A stretch of DNA of 64,000 nt, taken from assembly GCA_025403435.1 (NCBI GenBank), contig CM046342.1, positions 19,078,631 through 19,142,630 of the forward strand. The letters run 5' to 3'. Made by a program: the position numbers and the translations under genes. This document shows, piece by piece, positions 10,678 to 22,439 of the stretch. The first letter of the stretch is position 1, and every line of letters starts with the position of its first letter. This DNA comes from Artocarpus heterophyllus. Taxonomy: Eukaryota; Streptophyta; Magnoliopsida; Rosales; Moraceae. Below the pieces are notes generated by a model. The model did not search any database and had not been told where the DNA came from. It was given only the letters and a program-made list of their open reading frames with translations.

Positions 10678-12723
10678 TGTTAGACATGTACGCCCTAAAG
10701 AGTAAAAATGTAATACGTTTTTGGAGACATTTTTATCAATAAAGAATTTATTCATTTATATATACCAAATCTTGTCCTCTTTATGTTCATATTTGTTGAA
10801 TGTATGATAAGCAAACAGTAGTCTGAGACTGTCAATCTAAACCTTAAGAATTGGGCATATGATGGGATGATTATGCGGAAGACACGATTCTTAAGGTGAC
10901 GGTCTAAAACATATGATCCGCAATCGAAGGAATAAAATTAGGCACTTTATTCATGTAAAGATTGTTATGTTGTCTATATCCCTTATGGGAGATGGTTTGT
11001 CTTGGCCATCGGAGTTGGACTCCGTGAATAGAAACATTGGCACGTTGTCATAGGTGACGATGTGTTAGATCGGGACATAAAGTGAATTGGTTTGGATTAA
11101 TAATTCTGTCTTGGAAAATCGATTCACTTTAAACAGTCATTTGTATTATATCTTAATCCTGAGATGAATAGTGGGCCTGTTATCTCGACTTGTGTCTTTT
11201 GATGTACCAATGGGTGATTCCCACATCCCTATAGTGGTATGCATGCCGGTACGTTAGAGGCATGACTCTTGATAGCGTAGACTTGTTATTCATAGATATG
11301 GAATCCATAGCTCCTCTTTAGGAGTAATGATATCCTCTTATATGCGTTGTCCTGTAATTGGAAAACTGGAGCGCTCAACCATTTGGATACATAGGTGTAA
11401 CCGAATGGTATACTATCTTTGGATGGTAAGTTTTCTAATAGTGAGACAATGGAACGTAACATAAAATTAATCGGGAAGGTAAGACAAAACTTGTCCTTAA
11501 GCCAATTATGGATTATCATATGGGGATACGATGCACTATGATATGTCATGGAGACTTAGCTACACGAGCTTCGTAATTCTATAAAGTTCGAGAGTGCAGC
11601 TCCAAGCTTTTAGTGGAGTAGCGTTGGAGTTGATGATTGTGAAATGTATATCTGGGATATTGGGTTTCATAATTATCATGAGCTTGAACTTTATAGGTCC
11701 ATTTTGGTCCCCTTTGCTAGCTCACAAAATCCTGTAACGACACGGCGTGCTTTTCTAATAATTGGTGACTTATGTCAGATTTATCAGATTGGTTTAAAAT
11801 TTGTAAGAATCAAATAATTCATGTCTGTTTATCGGTTGAATTAATTTTGTAAGAAATTAGTTCAAGATAAACTTGTTGAATTATTGCGATCAGATAATTC
11901 TTGTATGTTTATCGGTTGTTTTAATTTTGGACAAATTAGAACAAGATAAACTTGTAGAATTATTATGAATTGATTTATTTTCTTAGAGATTATCTTGATA
12001 AAGTTTGTTTTGATTAGATAACTTCTCTATTGGGTTATTTGAATCAAAACTGAGACTTTATCCTTTAGAATCTTGGGTGGAAAATAAAAGATTCGCGGAG
12101 ATTTTTTCTCAGGAGTTCGGCCTGTCGGATGACGTGTTCGCCTTGCCGAACTGGCCTATTCGGCCTGCTGAACTGAATGTTTGGCCTGTCGATCAACGGT
12201 AGATAAGATTACGCGTTTTCACGCGGATCTTATCAGATATTGATCCGAACTTGATTCTGTTTCAAGTTTTTGAGACCTAATCTGATATGGACTTACCCCA
12301 GGACTAAGAGGTATAAAAAGGGAGTGAGTCTCATGATTTACTCAGGTCAATTGAGATCAATTTGAGAGATTAAGAGTGATACTCTTCTAGTGAGCATCTG
12401 AAAACTCCCTGAGAGCTTTTGTTCACAAATCACGAACACTAGCTTGGGGTTCTCTCTATTGGTTGGAAGGAGAGTCACCAGTGGAAGAGCTGTATGTGTG
12501 AGCCCACACTCACTCCAGTTGTGGATAGAGAATAGCAAAGAAGACCAGTTGGTTGAGGCTCTTCTGGAACGTTACTTCTCTACACAGGTTGTGGAGGTTC
12601 TTCGGCACACTGAGGTTAGTAAGATCTGTTTAATTTATACATATAACATGTCAAACTTGTGTTTTGGAAATTACTCTGATGGAAAAAATTTTTAAAATTC
12701 CACTGTGCACTTTGTTTCCAACA
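10678..12723 (+). repeat. copia-A1 5' LTR
   Basis: 2046 bp from TGTTAGACATG to TTTCCAACA. A TATA-like ggtataaaaaggg lies at about 12310, and about 400 bases follow it before the primer-binding site. It carries four CGGCCTGYCGA-type units at 12116-12195, against two in the 3' LTR, because it holds 43 extra nt (12139-12181). Confidence 0.92.
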
Positions 12724-12725
12724 AT

Positions 12726-12737
12726 TGGTATCAGAGC
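12726..12737 (+). other. copia-A1 primer-binding site (initiator tRNA-Met)
   Basis: TGGTATCAGAGC starts two bases after the LTR end and is complementary to the 3' end of plant initiator tRNA-Met. Confidence 0.92.
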
Positions 12738-13230
12738 CGAGGTTTTTACATAAATTTGCAAGTTTGTGATGATGTTATATGCATAAATTTTGTGATCTTA
12801 ATCTCTCCTATGCTTGAATTGAATTTTATAGAGAGATGGCACTCTAGGTTTCTATATAATATATATGTTGTCATGGATTATGTGGTGAATGTTTATTAAT
12901 TAATTATGGTTGATTAAATCATTGTTTAATTATTAATTAATTAATTAATACCGGTTATGGTTCTTTAGAGGTTAGAATGTGTATCTAGGTTTTTCATGTA
13001 ATTCGATGGCAGACTATCATCTTCGTCTAGGAATTGTTATTTAATTTTTTAATTTGTAAGAATTTTGTAATTAAATAATTATTCGGAGAAGACTAATCTA
13101 GAAGACGAATCTAGAAGATTGGTGATGGCGCCTCCAGGTATTTCCTGAGTCTCTAATTTTATGTTTTTGAATTGTTGAAAATAAAATTGATGAATTGCAT
13201 TAAAATTATATTTTCTGGATTAAGGGTTTT

Positions 13231-13425
13231 ATGCTCGGTCGACATGCCGGACGTCACAGTTCGACAGGCCGAAGATCACGGATCGGCAGGCCGGACGTAT
13301 GGTCCGGCAAGCCGACAGTGGGGCAGAAAATTTGGTGCTCTGTCGGCAGGCCAAAGTTTCAGTTCGGCAGGCTGAACCTGCATAGATCGGCAGGCCGATC
13401 ACCCAGATCGACCTGCCGACCGAGA
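13231..13425 (+). repeat. palindromic-motif array in the copia-A1 leader
   Basis: Eight variants of TCGGCAGGCCGA (for example atcggcaggccgatc near 13385) are spaced mostly 21-24 nt apart, with spacers of unrelated sequence. The overlapping ORFs at 13172-13521 only reflect the repeat. The array is also present at 28000-28190 (A2) and 57960-58160 (A4). Confidence 0.85.
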
Positions 13426-13859
13426 GCTGCCAAGTGTCCAGAAAAGGTGCAATTTTTCCGGTGCAGTTTTAATTTTATTTTTGAGATGATTCTGAGAAAC
13501 ATTAAATTTGGATATGACTGAAAATATGAAGTATTCGATTCATATGGGATTGAAGACTTGAATATGGATATTACATGAAGAAGGATACAGCTTGAGGATT
13601 CAAGGATGAAGAATCGATAAATGTCTCGATTATTCTCTTGTAATCTTAGTTTTCTATTCTCTAGGGTGGAACCATAATATTACGGTTATTATTATTTTGC
13701 TTGTAGCTTTGCTTGATTGCTTTGCTTGTCTGCATTATAATATGATTTACCATGTATATTGATAACATGTCATATAGAATAAGGAGTGCCACTCATATTA
13801 AAATTGTTCATGCATAATTTTAAAATAAACCCTTGACTTCAAAAGATTGAGTGGAAGAA

Positions 13860-14240
13860 GGTTTTCGAAGAGAGGACCTAAGGCCTCCATCTTTGGTCCA
13901 TAGGAAGAATATGGTGGTCCCGACCCCTAGGAAGGGATTTCTATCATGTACCAGATTGGATCTCTAAAAGGATAAGGTATTTTAGTATGATTTATGGTTG
14001 CACACCCCTAGGTGGTGATTATAAATCATGGATAAAATATTGAAACGGTGGTTATACACTCACGTTGATTTTATTATTAACCTCCCCTAGGAGCTCTGTT
14101 AATAAAATTAATGGCCAAAGAAACGATTATTAGTATATGCTGGATCATACGGGTCCTGGGTGGCATATATTAATCAGGAGGGGATCCGTGTTCCTGATTG
14201 AATTTGGCATGACTCCCCTAGGAGCTTGTTGAATTCTGAG
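13860..14240 (+). promoter_or_regulatory. series of hairpins in the copia-A1 5' leader
   Basis: Consecutive inverted repeats are visible. ATGATTTAT/ATAAATCAT (13987-13995 and 14031-14039) encloses CACCCCTAGGTG. ATTTTATTATTAAC/GTTAATAAAAT (14068-14081 and 14098-14108) encloses CTCCCCTAGGAG. An imperfect pair lies at 14130-14140 and 14163-14173. AATCAGGA/TCCTGATT lies at 14172-14179 and 14192-14199. GAATT/AATTC (14200-14204 and 14232-14236) encloses a second CTCCCCTAGGAG. The same layout persists in A2 and A4. A structured leader for packaging or translation is inferred. Confidence 0.55.
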
Positions 14241-14387
14241 TTGGGAATTATCGTTGTAAGGTTGTGATATTTTCAAGGTTTTGACACATAAACGCATTTG
14301 TATTATTTTACATGATTGTGTTATCTTACTAAATTATTATATATGTTTGCTTATGTTTGGTATATGATTCTATATTGTAGATTAAAA

Positions 14388-17300
14388 ATGTCTAAAAACG
14401 CTTTATCATCGATACTTGACAAAAACCAATTAACCGGTGAGAACTATAATGATTGGAAACGGAACCTGGACATCGTCCTTTCCTTTGAGAAACTGAAATA
14501 TGTTCTGACAACTCCTTGTCCTCCCGAGCCTACAAGAGACTCAAGTAATGAGCAATTCCAAGCGTACGACTGCTGGAAAGATGCTAATGATCAGGCCCGC
14601 TGCTATGTTATGGCCAGCATGAACAACGTGCTGCAGGCTCAACATCAGGATTATGAGACTGCGAAGATCTTGAGGATATGTTCAGAGGCCAGGCCATAAC
14701 GAAGCGGCAAGGGGCGCTTCGGAAACTCTTAAACTGTAGACAGAGACCGGGGACATCTGTAAAGGAGCACATGATGTTGGTCATGGGTTACCTCGCTAAG
14801 GCTCAAACCAATGGAGTCGACATCGATGCTGAAACTCAGATGACTATGGTCTTTGAGACTCTGTCTAAGGAATTTATTCTGTTTAGAGCTACTTTTAATT
14901 TAAGCAATAGACGGGATATGACCTTGACAGAACTTATGAAACAGTTACAGGAGTTTGAACTGCTGATCAGGGAGTCTCCTGCTGGTGGTGAGGCCAATAT
15001 GGTAGCTGCTTCTAGTTCCAATCCTAACTCTGGGAATGGAAAGAAGCAATTGGCCAAGAGTGGGAAGTCTTCTATTCCTCCTACAACCAAGAGCAAGAAA
15101 AAGAAGAAGAAGAACCCAAAGAAGCTTAAGTGCTTCTTCTGTGGTAAGGTCGGGCATATAAAGAAGCATTGCAAGGACTTCCTTTCCAAGGGAGGTAGGT
15201 GTGATCTTCTATATTTAGAAACTTGTTTGGTTGAGGAATCTAGTGACATCTGGGTCATAGATTCCGGTGCAACTAATCATGTTTGTGTTTCTCTGCAGGG
15301 ATTCAAAGAAACGAGAAGTCTACTTTGTGAAGACTTAACGCTTCGGATGGGCGATGGATCCTTGGTCTCAACGAAAGCAGTGGGAGATGTCCATCTTTAT
15401 TTTGATAATTATAGGAATTTAATTTTGTGAGATTGTTTTTATGTTCCTAAATTTAAAAGGAATTTAATTTCTGTATCTTCTTTATTTAAAGACTCCTACG
15501 TGGTATCTTTTAATGAAAAAGTGGTGATTCGTAAAAATAAATCTTTTATCTGTTCTGGATGGATGAAAAATAATCTATATTTTATCAAACCTAAGATAGA
15601 CTTATTGCTTAATGCTGAGATAAATGATAATGACTCAAAAAGACTTAAAACTTCTCACTCTAATAAGACTTATCTTTGGCATTTGCGCCTTGGCCATATT
15701 AACCTGAATAGGATTCAAAGGTTGGTAAGGGATGGACCTTTAAGTCACTTAAAGGTGGAATCTATACCTCAATGTGAATCTTGTTTGGAGGCTAAAATGA
15801 CCAAAAGACCATACGGGTCTAAGGGCAATAGGGCCGAAGGGGTCCTAGAACTTGTGCATAGTGATGTTTGCGGACTGATGAACATCCGGGCACGAGGAGG
15901 GTATGAGTACTTCGTTACTTTTATTGACGATTACTGAAGATATGGGTATGTGTACCTAATGCACCACAAAAGCGAAACTTATGATAAGTTCAGGGAGTTT
16001 CGGGCTGAAGTGGAAAAGCAATTGGGTAGACCCATAAAGGTACTTTGATCTGATCGAAGTGGGGAATACCTTTCTGATGAGTTCTTGGGACACTTGTTAG
16101 AGAATGAGATTTTATCCCATTTGACTGCGCCGGGCACTCCGCAATAGAATGGCGCAGCAGAGAGAAGGAATAGGACTTTGTTGGACATGATTAGGTCCAT
16201 GATGAGTTATTCATCATTGCCTTTATCCTTTTGGGGATATGCACTACAAACCGCATGTTATCTTTTGAACAATGTGCCTTCAAAATCGGTCCCTAAAACT
16301 CCTCACGAGTTGTGGACAAGACAGAAGACATCCTTAAATCATATTCGAATATGGGGATGTCCAGCTCAAGTCCTGTTTAAGGATCCAAACAAATTGGAAG
16401 CACATTCAGAAGTTTGCGTGTTTGTGGGATATCCAAAAGGGACTAAAGGGGGTTATTTTTATAACCCTAAGAAAAATAAAGTCGTGGTTTCAACAAATGC
16501 AACTTTCCTTGAGGAGAGTTACATGGATGACTTTAAACCTCGAAGCAAAGTGGTGCTTGAGGAGTTAAGGGGTGATTCATTCACTCCAGAGGTTCTGAAC
16601 AAAACCATTCCGATCGGTGTAGAAAAACCAAAAGAACCTGAACAACAACCTTAGGGGCTTCGGCGTAGTGGGAGGATCGGGCGTCAACCTGAAAGGTATA
16701 TGTTCAATGGGGAGGTCTTTTTGGCTGAACCGGATGAACATGACAGGGATCCTTATACTTACGCAGAAGCTATGGAGGATGTTAATTCAAGACTTTGGAC
16801 AGAGGCCATGAACATAGAGATGAAGTCTATGGAGACTAATCAGGTCTGGAAGCTTGTGGATCTTCCCGAAGGGGTAAAACCCATAGGATGTAAGTGGATC
16901 TACAAGAGGAAAAGAGGAGTGGATGGAAAGGTCGAAACCTTTAAGGCTAGACTGGTAGCTAAGGGTTATACATAAAAGGAAGGAATCGATTATGAGGAAA
17001 CCTTTTCGCCTGTAGCCATGCTTAAGTCCATCCGGATTCTCTTGTCCATAGCTGCCGCTCTTGATTATGAGATTTGGCAGATGGATGTCAAGACGGCTTT
17101 TCTGAATGGCTATCTTGATGAGTCCATTTATATGGAACAACCAGACGGGTTCAAAGTCGCGGGTCAAGAGGGTAAGGTTTGTAAGCTGCTAAAGTCTATT
17201 TATGGACTTAAGCAGGCTTCTCATTCTTGGAACATAAGATTTGATCAAGTGATCAAGACTTATGGGTTCTCACAAAATGTGGATGAACCATGTGTTTACA

Positions 17301-18318
17301 AACACATAAAGGATGGGAAGGTGGTTTTTCTACTGCTCTATGTAGATGACATTCTGCTAATTGGCAATGATGTTGGGGCATTGTCATCGGTCAAATTATG
17401 GTTGACCAAGCAGTTTGACATAAAGGACTTAGGTGAGGCTAATTTTGTTCTCGGTATCCGGATCATTCAGGATAGGAAGAACAAAATGATAGCTTTGTCA
17501 CAGGCCGGCTACATAGATAAAATTCTCAGGAGGTTTGCAATGTAGGATTCCAAGAAATGTGGGCAACCATCTAGGTCTGGAATTACTCTTTCGAAGAAAG
17601 ACTCTCCAAAGTCTTATGAAGAAAGAGAATACATGAAGAAGGTGCCTTATGCTTCGGCAGTGGGTAGTCTCATGTATGCCATGCTTTGCACTCGACCAGA
17701 TATTAGCTAGGCGGTCGAGATTGTAAGTCGATTTCAGGCGGATCCAGGACCGAACCATTGGGTTGCGGTAAAGCATATTTTCAAATACCTGAAAAGGACT
17801 GAGGGTATATGCTTGTGTATTCGGGTGAGGACTTGACTCCTCTAGGATACACTGATTCGGATTTTCAATCGTCTCTGGATTCTAGGAAATCGAGTTTGGG
17901 GTTTGTGTTTACTCTGGGTGGTGGTGCCATCAATTGGAGAAGTGTGAAGCAAGATTGCACTTCGGATTCAACGATGGAGGCCGAGTATGTGGCAGATAGT
18001 GATGCTTCAAAAGAAGCAGTGTGGCTCCGCAAGTTCCTTGGGGATCTTGAGGTAGTTCCTGGTATGGATAAAGCGGTATCACTGTACTGTGATAACAGTG
18101 CAGCGGTAGCTAATGCTAAGGAACCAAGATTTCACAAGAAGAGTAAGCATATTGATCGGAAGTATCATGTGATAAAGGACTTCATTGAGGGCGGGCATGT
18201 CATGGTGTGCAAGATCGCGTCAGAGGACAATTTAGCTGATCCATTTATGAAGACACTTACTGGGAGAGTCTTCGAGAGGCATGTGGAAGCTATGGGGATG
18301 CGAAATTTGCTGTATTGA
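14388..18318 (+). pseudogene. copia-A1 gag-pol polyprotein, disabled
   Basis: Gag starts at MSKNALSSILDKNQLTGENY. A 13-nt deletion relative to A4 near 14670 breaks the frame, and the gag resumes at ITKRQGALRKLLNCRQRPG. The zinc knuckle CFFCGKVGHIKKHC (15131-15172) is intact. The protease motif DSGA lies at 15260-15271. A stop at about 15428 replaces a Gln codon of A4. Integrase has the HLRLGH...CESC zinc site and part of the DDE core, but stops fall after FIDDY, near 16047 and before [10 protein letters not shown] retains YVDD (17339-17350), with stops near 16973, 17543 and 17708. RNase H has the YCDNSAAVANAKEPRFHKKS block and ends at a TGA just before the polypurine tract. The enzyme set is complete in order (GAG-PR-INT-RT-RH), which defines Ty1/copia, but cannot be made as one protein. 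Confidence 0.9.
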
Positions 18319-18330
18319 CTCACTTAGTGC

Positions 18331-18341
18331 AAGTGGGAGAT
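18331..18341 (+). other. copia-A1 polypurine tract
   Basis: aagtgggagat directly precedes the TG of the 3' LTR, as expected for plus-strand priming. Confidence 0.85.
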
Positions 18342-20341
18342 TGTTAGACATGTATGGCCTAAGGAGTAAAAATGTAATACGTTTTTGGAGACATTTTTAT
18401 CGATAAAGAATTTATTCATTTATATATACCAAATCTTGTCCTCTTTATGTTCATATTTGTTGAATGTATGATAAGCAAACAGTAGTCTGAGACTGTCAAT
18501 CTAAACCTTAAGAATTGGGCATTTGATGGGATGATTATGCGGAAGACACGATTCTTAAGGTGACGATCTAAAACATATGATCCGCAATCGAGGGAATAAA
18601 GTTGGGCGCTTTATTCATGTAAAGATTGTTATGTTGTCTATATCCCTTATGGGAGATGGTTTGTCTTGGCCATCGGAGTTGGACTCCATGAATAGAAACA
18701 TTGGCACGTTGTCATAGGTGACGATGTGTTGGATCGAGACATAAAGTGAATTGGTTTGGATTAATAATTCTATCTTGGCAAATCGATGTACTTTAGACAG
18801 TCATTTGTATTGTATCTTAATCCTGAGATGAATAGTGGGCCCGTTATCTCGACTTGTGTCTTTTGATGTACCAATGGGTGACTCCCACATCTCTATAGTG
18901 GTATGCATGCTGGTACGTTGGAGGCATGACTCTTGATAGCGTAGACTTGTTATTCATAGATATGAAATCCATAGCTCCTCTTTAGGAGTAATGATATCCT
19001 CTTATATGCGTTGTCCTGTAATTGAAAAACTGGAGCGCTCAACCATTTGGATACATAGGTGTAACCGAATGGTATACTATCTTTGGATGGTAAGTTTTCT
19101 AATGGTGAGACAATGGAACGTAAGATAAAATTAATCGGGAAGGTAAGACAGAACTTGTCCTTAAGCCGATTATGGATTATCATATGGGGATACAATGCAC
19201 TATGATATGTCATGGAGACTTAGCTACACGAGCTTCGTAATTCTATAAAGTTCGAGAGTGCAGCTCCAAGCTTTTAGTGAAGTAGCGTTGGAGTTGATAA
19301 TTGTGAAATGTATATCTGGGATATTGGGTTTCATAATTATCATGAGCTTGAACTTTATAGGTCTATTTTGGCCCCCTTTGCTTGCTCACAAAATCCTGTA
19401 ACGACACGGCGTGCTTTTCCAATAATTGGTGACTTATGTCGGATTTATCAGATTGGCTTAAAATTTGTAAGAATCAAATAATTCATGTCTGTTTATCGGT
19501 TGAATTAATTTTGTAAGAAATTAGTTCAAGATAAACTTGTTGAATTATTGCGATCAGATAATTCTTGTCTGTTTATCGGTTGTTTTAATTTTGGACAAAT
19601 TAGAACAAGATAAACTTGTAGAATTATTGTGAATTGATTTATTTTCTTAGAGATTATCTTGATAAAGTTTGTTTTGATCAGATAACTTCTCTATTGGGTT
19701 ATTTCAATCAAAACTGAGACTTTATCCTTTAGAATCTCGGGTGGAAAATAAAAGATTCGCGGAGATTTTTTCTCGAGAGTTCGGGCTGCCGGATGACGTG
19801 TTTGGCCTGCCGATCAACGGTAGATAAGATTACGCGTTTTCACGCGAATCTTATCAGATATTGATCCGAACTTGATTCTGTTTCAAGTTTTTGAGACCTC
19901 TGATATGGACTAACCCCAGGACCAATAGGTATAAAAAGGGAGTGAGTCTCATGATTTACTCAGGTCAATTGAGATCAATTTGAGAGATTAAGAGTGATAC
20001 TCTTCTAGTGAGCATCTGAAAACTCCCTGAGAGCTTTTGTTCATAAATCACGAACACTAGCTTTGGGTTCTCTCTATTGGTTGGAAGGAGAGTCACCGGT
20101 GGAAGAGCTGTACGTGTGAGCCCACACTCACTCCGGTTGTGGATAGAGAATTGCAAAGAAGACTAGTTGGTTGAGGCTCTTCTGGAACATTACTTCTCTA
20201 CATAGGTTGCGGAGGTTCTTCGACACACTGAGGCTAGTAAGATCTGTTTAATTTATACATAAAATATGTCAAACTTGTGTTTTAGAAATTACTCTGATGG
20301 AAAAAATTTTTAAAATTTCGCTGCGCACTTTGTTTCCAACA
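18342..20341 (+). repeat. copia-A1 3' LTR
   Basis: 2000 bp, TGTTAGACATG to TTTCCAACA, matching the 5' LTR with scattered substitutions and a 43-nt shortfall in the CGGCCTG array near 19800. It is followed directly by CCTTG (the target duplication) and the rest of copia-B gag. Confidence 0.92.
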
Positions 20342-21394
20342 CCTTGGAAGAAGCAAAGGATCTTTCAACCCTACAGTCGAAGGAATTGGTTGGTTCACTC
20401 ATGACTCACAAGATTAAATGGAAGCAAAATCAAATCAAAGACGAATATAAAAAGAAGATGGGAATTGCCTTGAAAGCTTCTGTTCCTGATTCTGAAGATG
20501 ACAAAGAAGATGAGCTTAATCCTAAATAATTTGAAGAATAGCAATGCTCACAAAGAAATATAGGAAGTTCTATAGGAAATACAACCAAAATAAAGGTACA
20601 AAAAGAAGAGAGAATCAAGGTGAGAAACCAAAGAAAGATGGAATTATTTATTAAGATTGTAAGAAATCCAGTCATATTAGACTGAATTGTCCTTTTAAAA
20701 GAAAGCAGGAAAGAAGAAGATCAAGAAGACACTTTAAGCTACTTGGGACAAGCTTGAATCCAACGAATCGGACAATGAAGGACTAAGGGAAGTCGCAAAT
20801 ATGTGCTTGATGGCCATGGACAACAATGATGAGGTAAATACTTTATATTCTTCTGATGATGAGAATCATAGTTTTGATTTTAAAGAATCATCTAGAGTGA
20901 TTGACGAACTACATGACAATTATGAGAAACTTGCTCTCAAGAATTCCATGCTTAAAAAGAAAATATCTACACTCTTAGAAGAGATTAACGTATTAAAAAT
21001 TGAGAAATCCAAGTATGATGCTTTACTTATGGAGAATACATCATTAAAATAAAAAATTGGTGATTTAACAAAAGCCGTTTTAAAATTCACCAAGGGCAAA
21101 AAGAATTTTGAATTAATGCTTGGTGAACAATGATGCGTGTTCAACAAAGGTGGTTTAGGATATAAACCACATATTGATCAAAAATATTTTGAAAACTATT
21201 TTGTTAAAGCATCAATAATAAATGATAATCCAAAATATGTATACACCTATTGTAACCAAGATGGACATACCTCAATTTATTGTCCAACCAAGAAAAGTAC
21301 ATATTTTGGAATCAAACAAAAATGGGTTCCCAATGCTTTGAAAACTAACATTAGTGGACCCAAAGATATGTGGGTAACAAAAGTCATAAACTAA
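20342..21394 (+). pseudogene. copia-B gag, C-terminal part with zinc knuckles
   Basis: Continues the frame cut at 10677: LEEAKDLSTLQSKELVGSLM, then an acidic segment with SDEDDxED-like sequence. A decayed knuckle reads DCKKSSHIRLNCP near 20655. A predicted coiled coil follows (KLALKNSMLKKKISTLLEE, about 20930-21050), then YCNQDGHTSIYC (about 21250-21285), where the first knuckle Cys is replaced by Tyr. Stops at 20527, 20654 and 21050 and several frame changes show it is dead. The long acidic, coiled-coil gag is the Sirevirus style. Confidence 0.75.
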
Positions 21395-21429
21395 ATTTCT
21401 TTTGTAGGTACCAAAGAAGGGGAAGGCTA

Positions 21430-22430
21430 AATGGTCTCTAAATAGTAGATGCTCAAAGCATATGACAGGGGGAACTATCACTCTTCTTAAATTTCACCAA
21501 GAAGAAAAGTGGCTATGTCCCTTTTGGAGATAATACAAAAGGAAGAATTCTTGGTGTAGGTGATATTGGTAATAATTCTTCTCCTCTAATTGCAAATGTT
21601 TTTCTAGTTGATAATTTAAAACACAATTTACTTAGCATAAGTCAGCTTTGTGATAAGGGTTATAAGGTCACTTTTGAATCATCTAGATGCTAAGTTAAAA
21701 ATGTTTGTGATGGTGAGGTTGTATTCATTGGTGATCAGAATGAAAATGTTTATACAATTGATGATGAAAAAAGTTCAAACCAAAATCAATTTTTTTGATT
21801 TTAAATGATGAAACATGGCTTTGGCATAGAAGACTTGGACATGCTAGTATAAGACTTGGTCATCCTAGTATGCACTTACTTTCAAAGATTTCTTGAAATG
21901 ATCTTTTTAGAGGTTTTCCAAAACTCAAATTTGAAAAAGACAAAGTATGTGACGCATGTCAATTTGGAAAACAATTCAAAACTTCTTTTAAATCAATTTC
22001 CAAAGTTCCCACCACTAGAGCTTTGCAACTTTTACATATGGATTGATTTGGTCATCTAGGACTACAAGTCTCGGTGTTAAACCCTATGCTTTTGTCGCTG
22101 TTGGCGATTTTTCAAGGTTTACTTCAGTTTTGTTTTTAGCAAACAAAAATGATGCTTTGCAAATGTTTCCACATTTTTGTAAAAGAGTTCAAAATGAACT
22201 AGGCTACATGATCACTTCAATTAGAAGTGGCCATGGAGGCGAGTCTGACAGTGAGGCTTTTGAATTGTTTTACAATGAAAAAGTCTATGTACATAATTTT
22301 TTGGCACCAAGAATACCATAACAAAATGGAGTAGTTGAAAGGAAAAAACGAGTTTTACAAGAAATGGCTAGGACCATGTTTAATGAAAATAGATTACCTA
22401 AATATTTTTGGGCCGAAGATGTATAAAAAA
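21430..22430 (+). pseudogene. copia-B protease and integrase N-terminal/core relic
   Basis: RCSKHMTGG follows a lost protease active site; then come FVDNLKHNLLSIS-type and QLCDKGYKVTFES-type sequence. The GAG-pre-integrase zinc region reads ETWLWHRRLGHAS, later VCDACQFGKQFKTSF. The integrase core gives LLHMD followed by a stop, then VAVGDFSRFTSVLFL and QNGVVERKKRVLQEMARTMF (the glutamate of the DDE triad). Several stops and frameshifts interrupt it, including a short local duplication around 22390-22450 (attacctaaat...tttttgggcc appears twice). Confidence 0.75.
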
Positions 22431-22439
22431 ATGGATTAC

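Larger units (their letters stand above)
10678..20341 (+). mobile_element. copia-A1: complete Ty1/copia retrotransposon, plus strand
   Basis: 9664 bp with LTRs of 2046 and 2000 bp, TG...CA termini (TGTTAGACATG...CCAACA), a tRNA-Met primer site and a polypurine tract. It sits inside the gag of copia-B, flanked by a 5-bp target duplication with one change: CATTG at 10673-10677 and CCTTG at 20342-20346. The sister LTRs are very similar by eye, which suggests a fairly recent insertion, yet the polyprotein has several stops and a frameshift, so it is non-autonomous now. It belongs to the same family as A2 (25409-33498) and A4 (51023-60611). The long LTRs and gag recall Angela/Tork-type elements; the lineage is not assigned. 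Confidence 0.93.

Noticed and set aside
11286..11549. 87-aa ORF repeated at 18950-19213 and 52163-52426
   Set aside because: It lies inside copia-A LTRs; it persists because the LTR is repeated, and has no known domain.
13231..13425. CRISPR-like array of short repeats and unlike spacers
   Set aside because: Repeats are only about 12 bp and degenerate, spacers about 10 bp, no cas genes, and the context is a plant retrotransposon leader.
13172..13521. Two ORFs across the leader motif array
   Set aside because: The open frame results from the GC-rich repeated 12-mer; the gag start lies 1 kb downstream.
14836..15258. 140-aa minus-strand ORF, and the matching 56113-56535 plus-strand ORF
   Set aside because: Both are antisense shadows of the copia-A gag.
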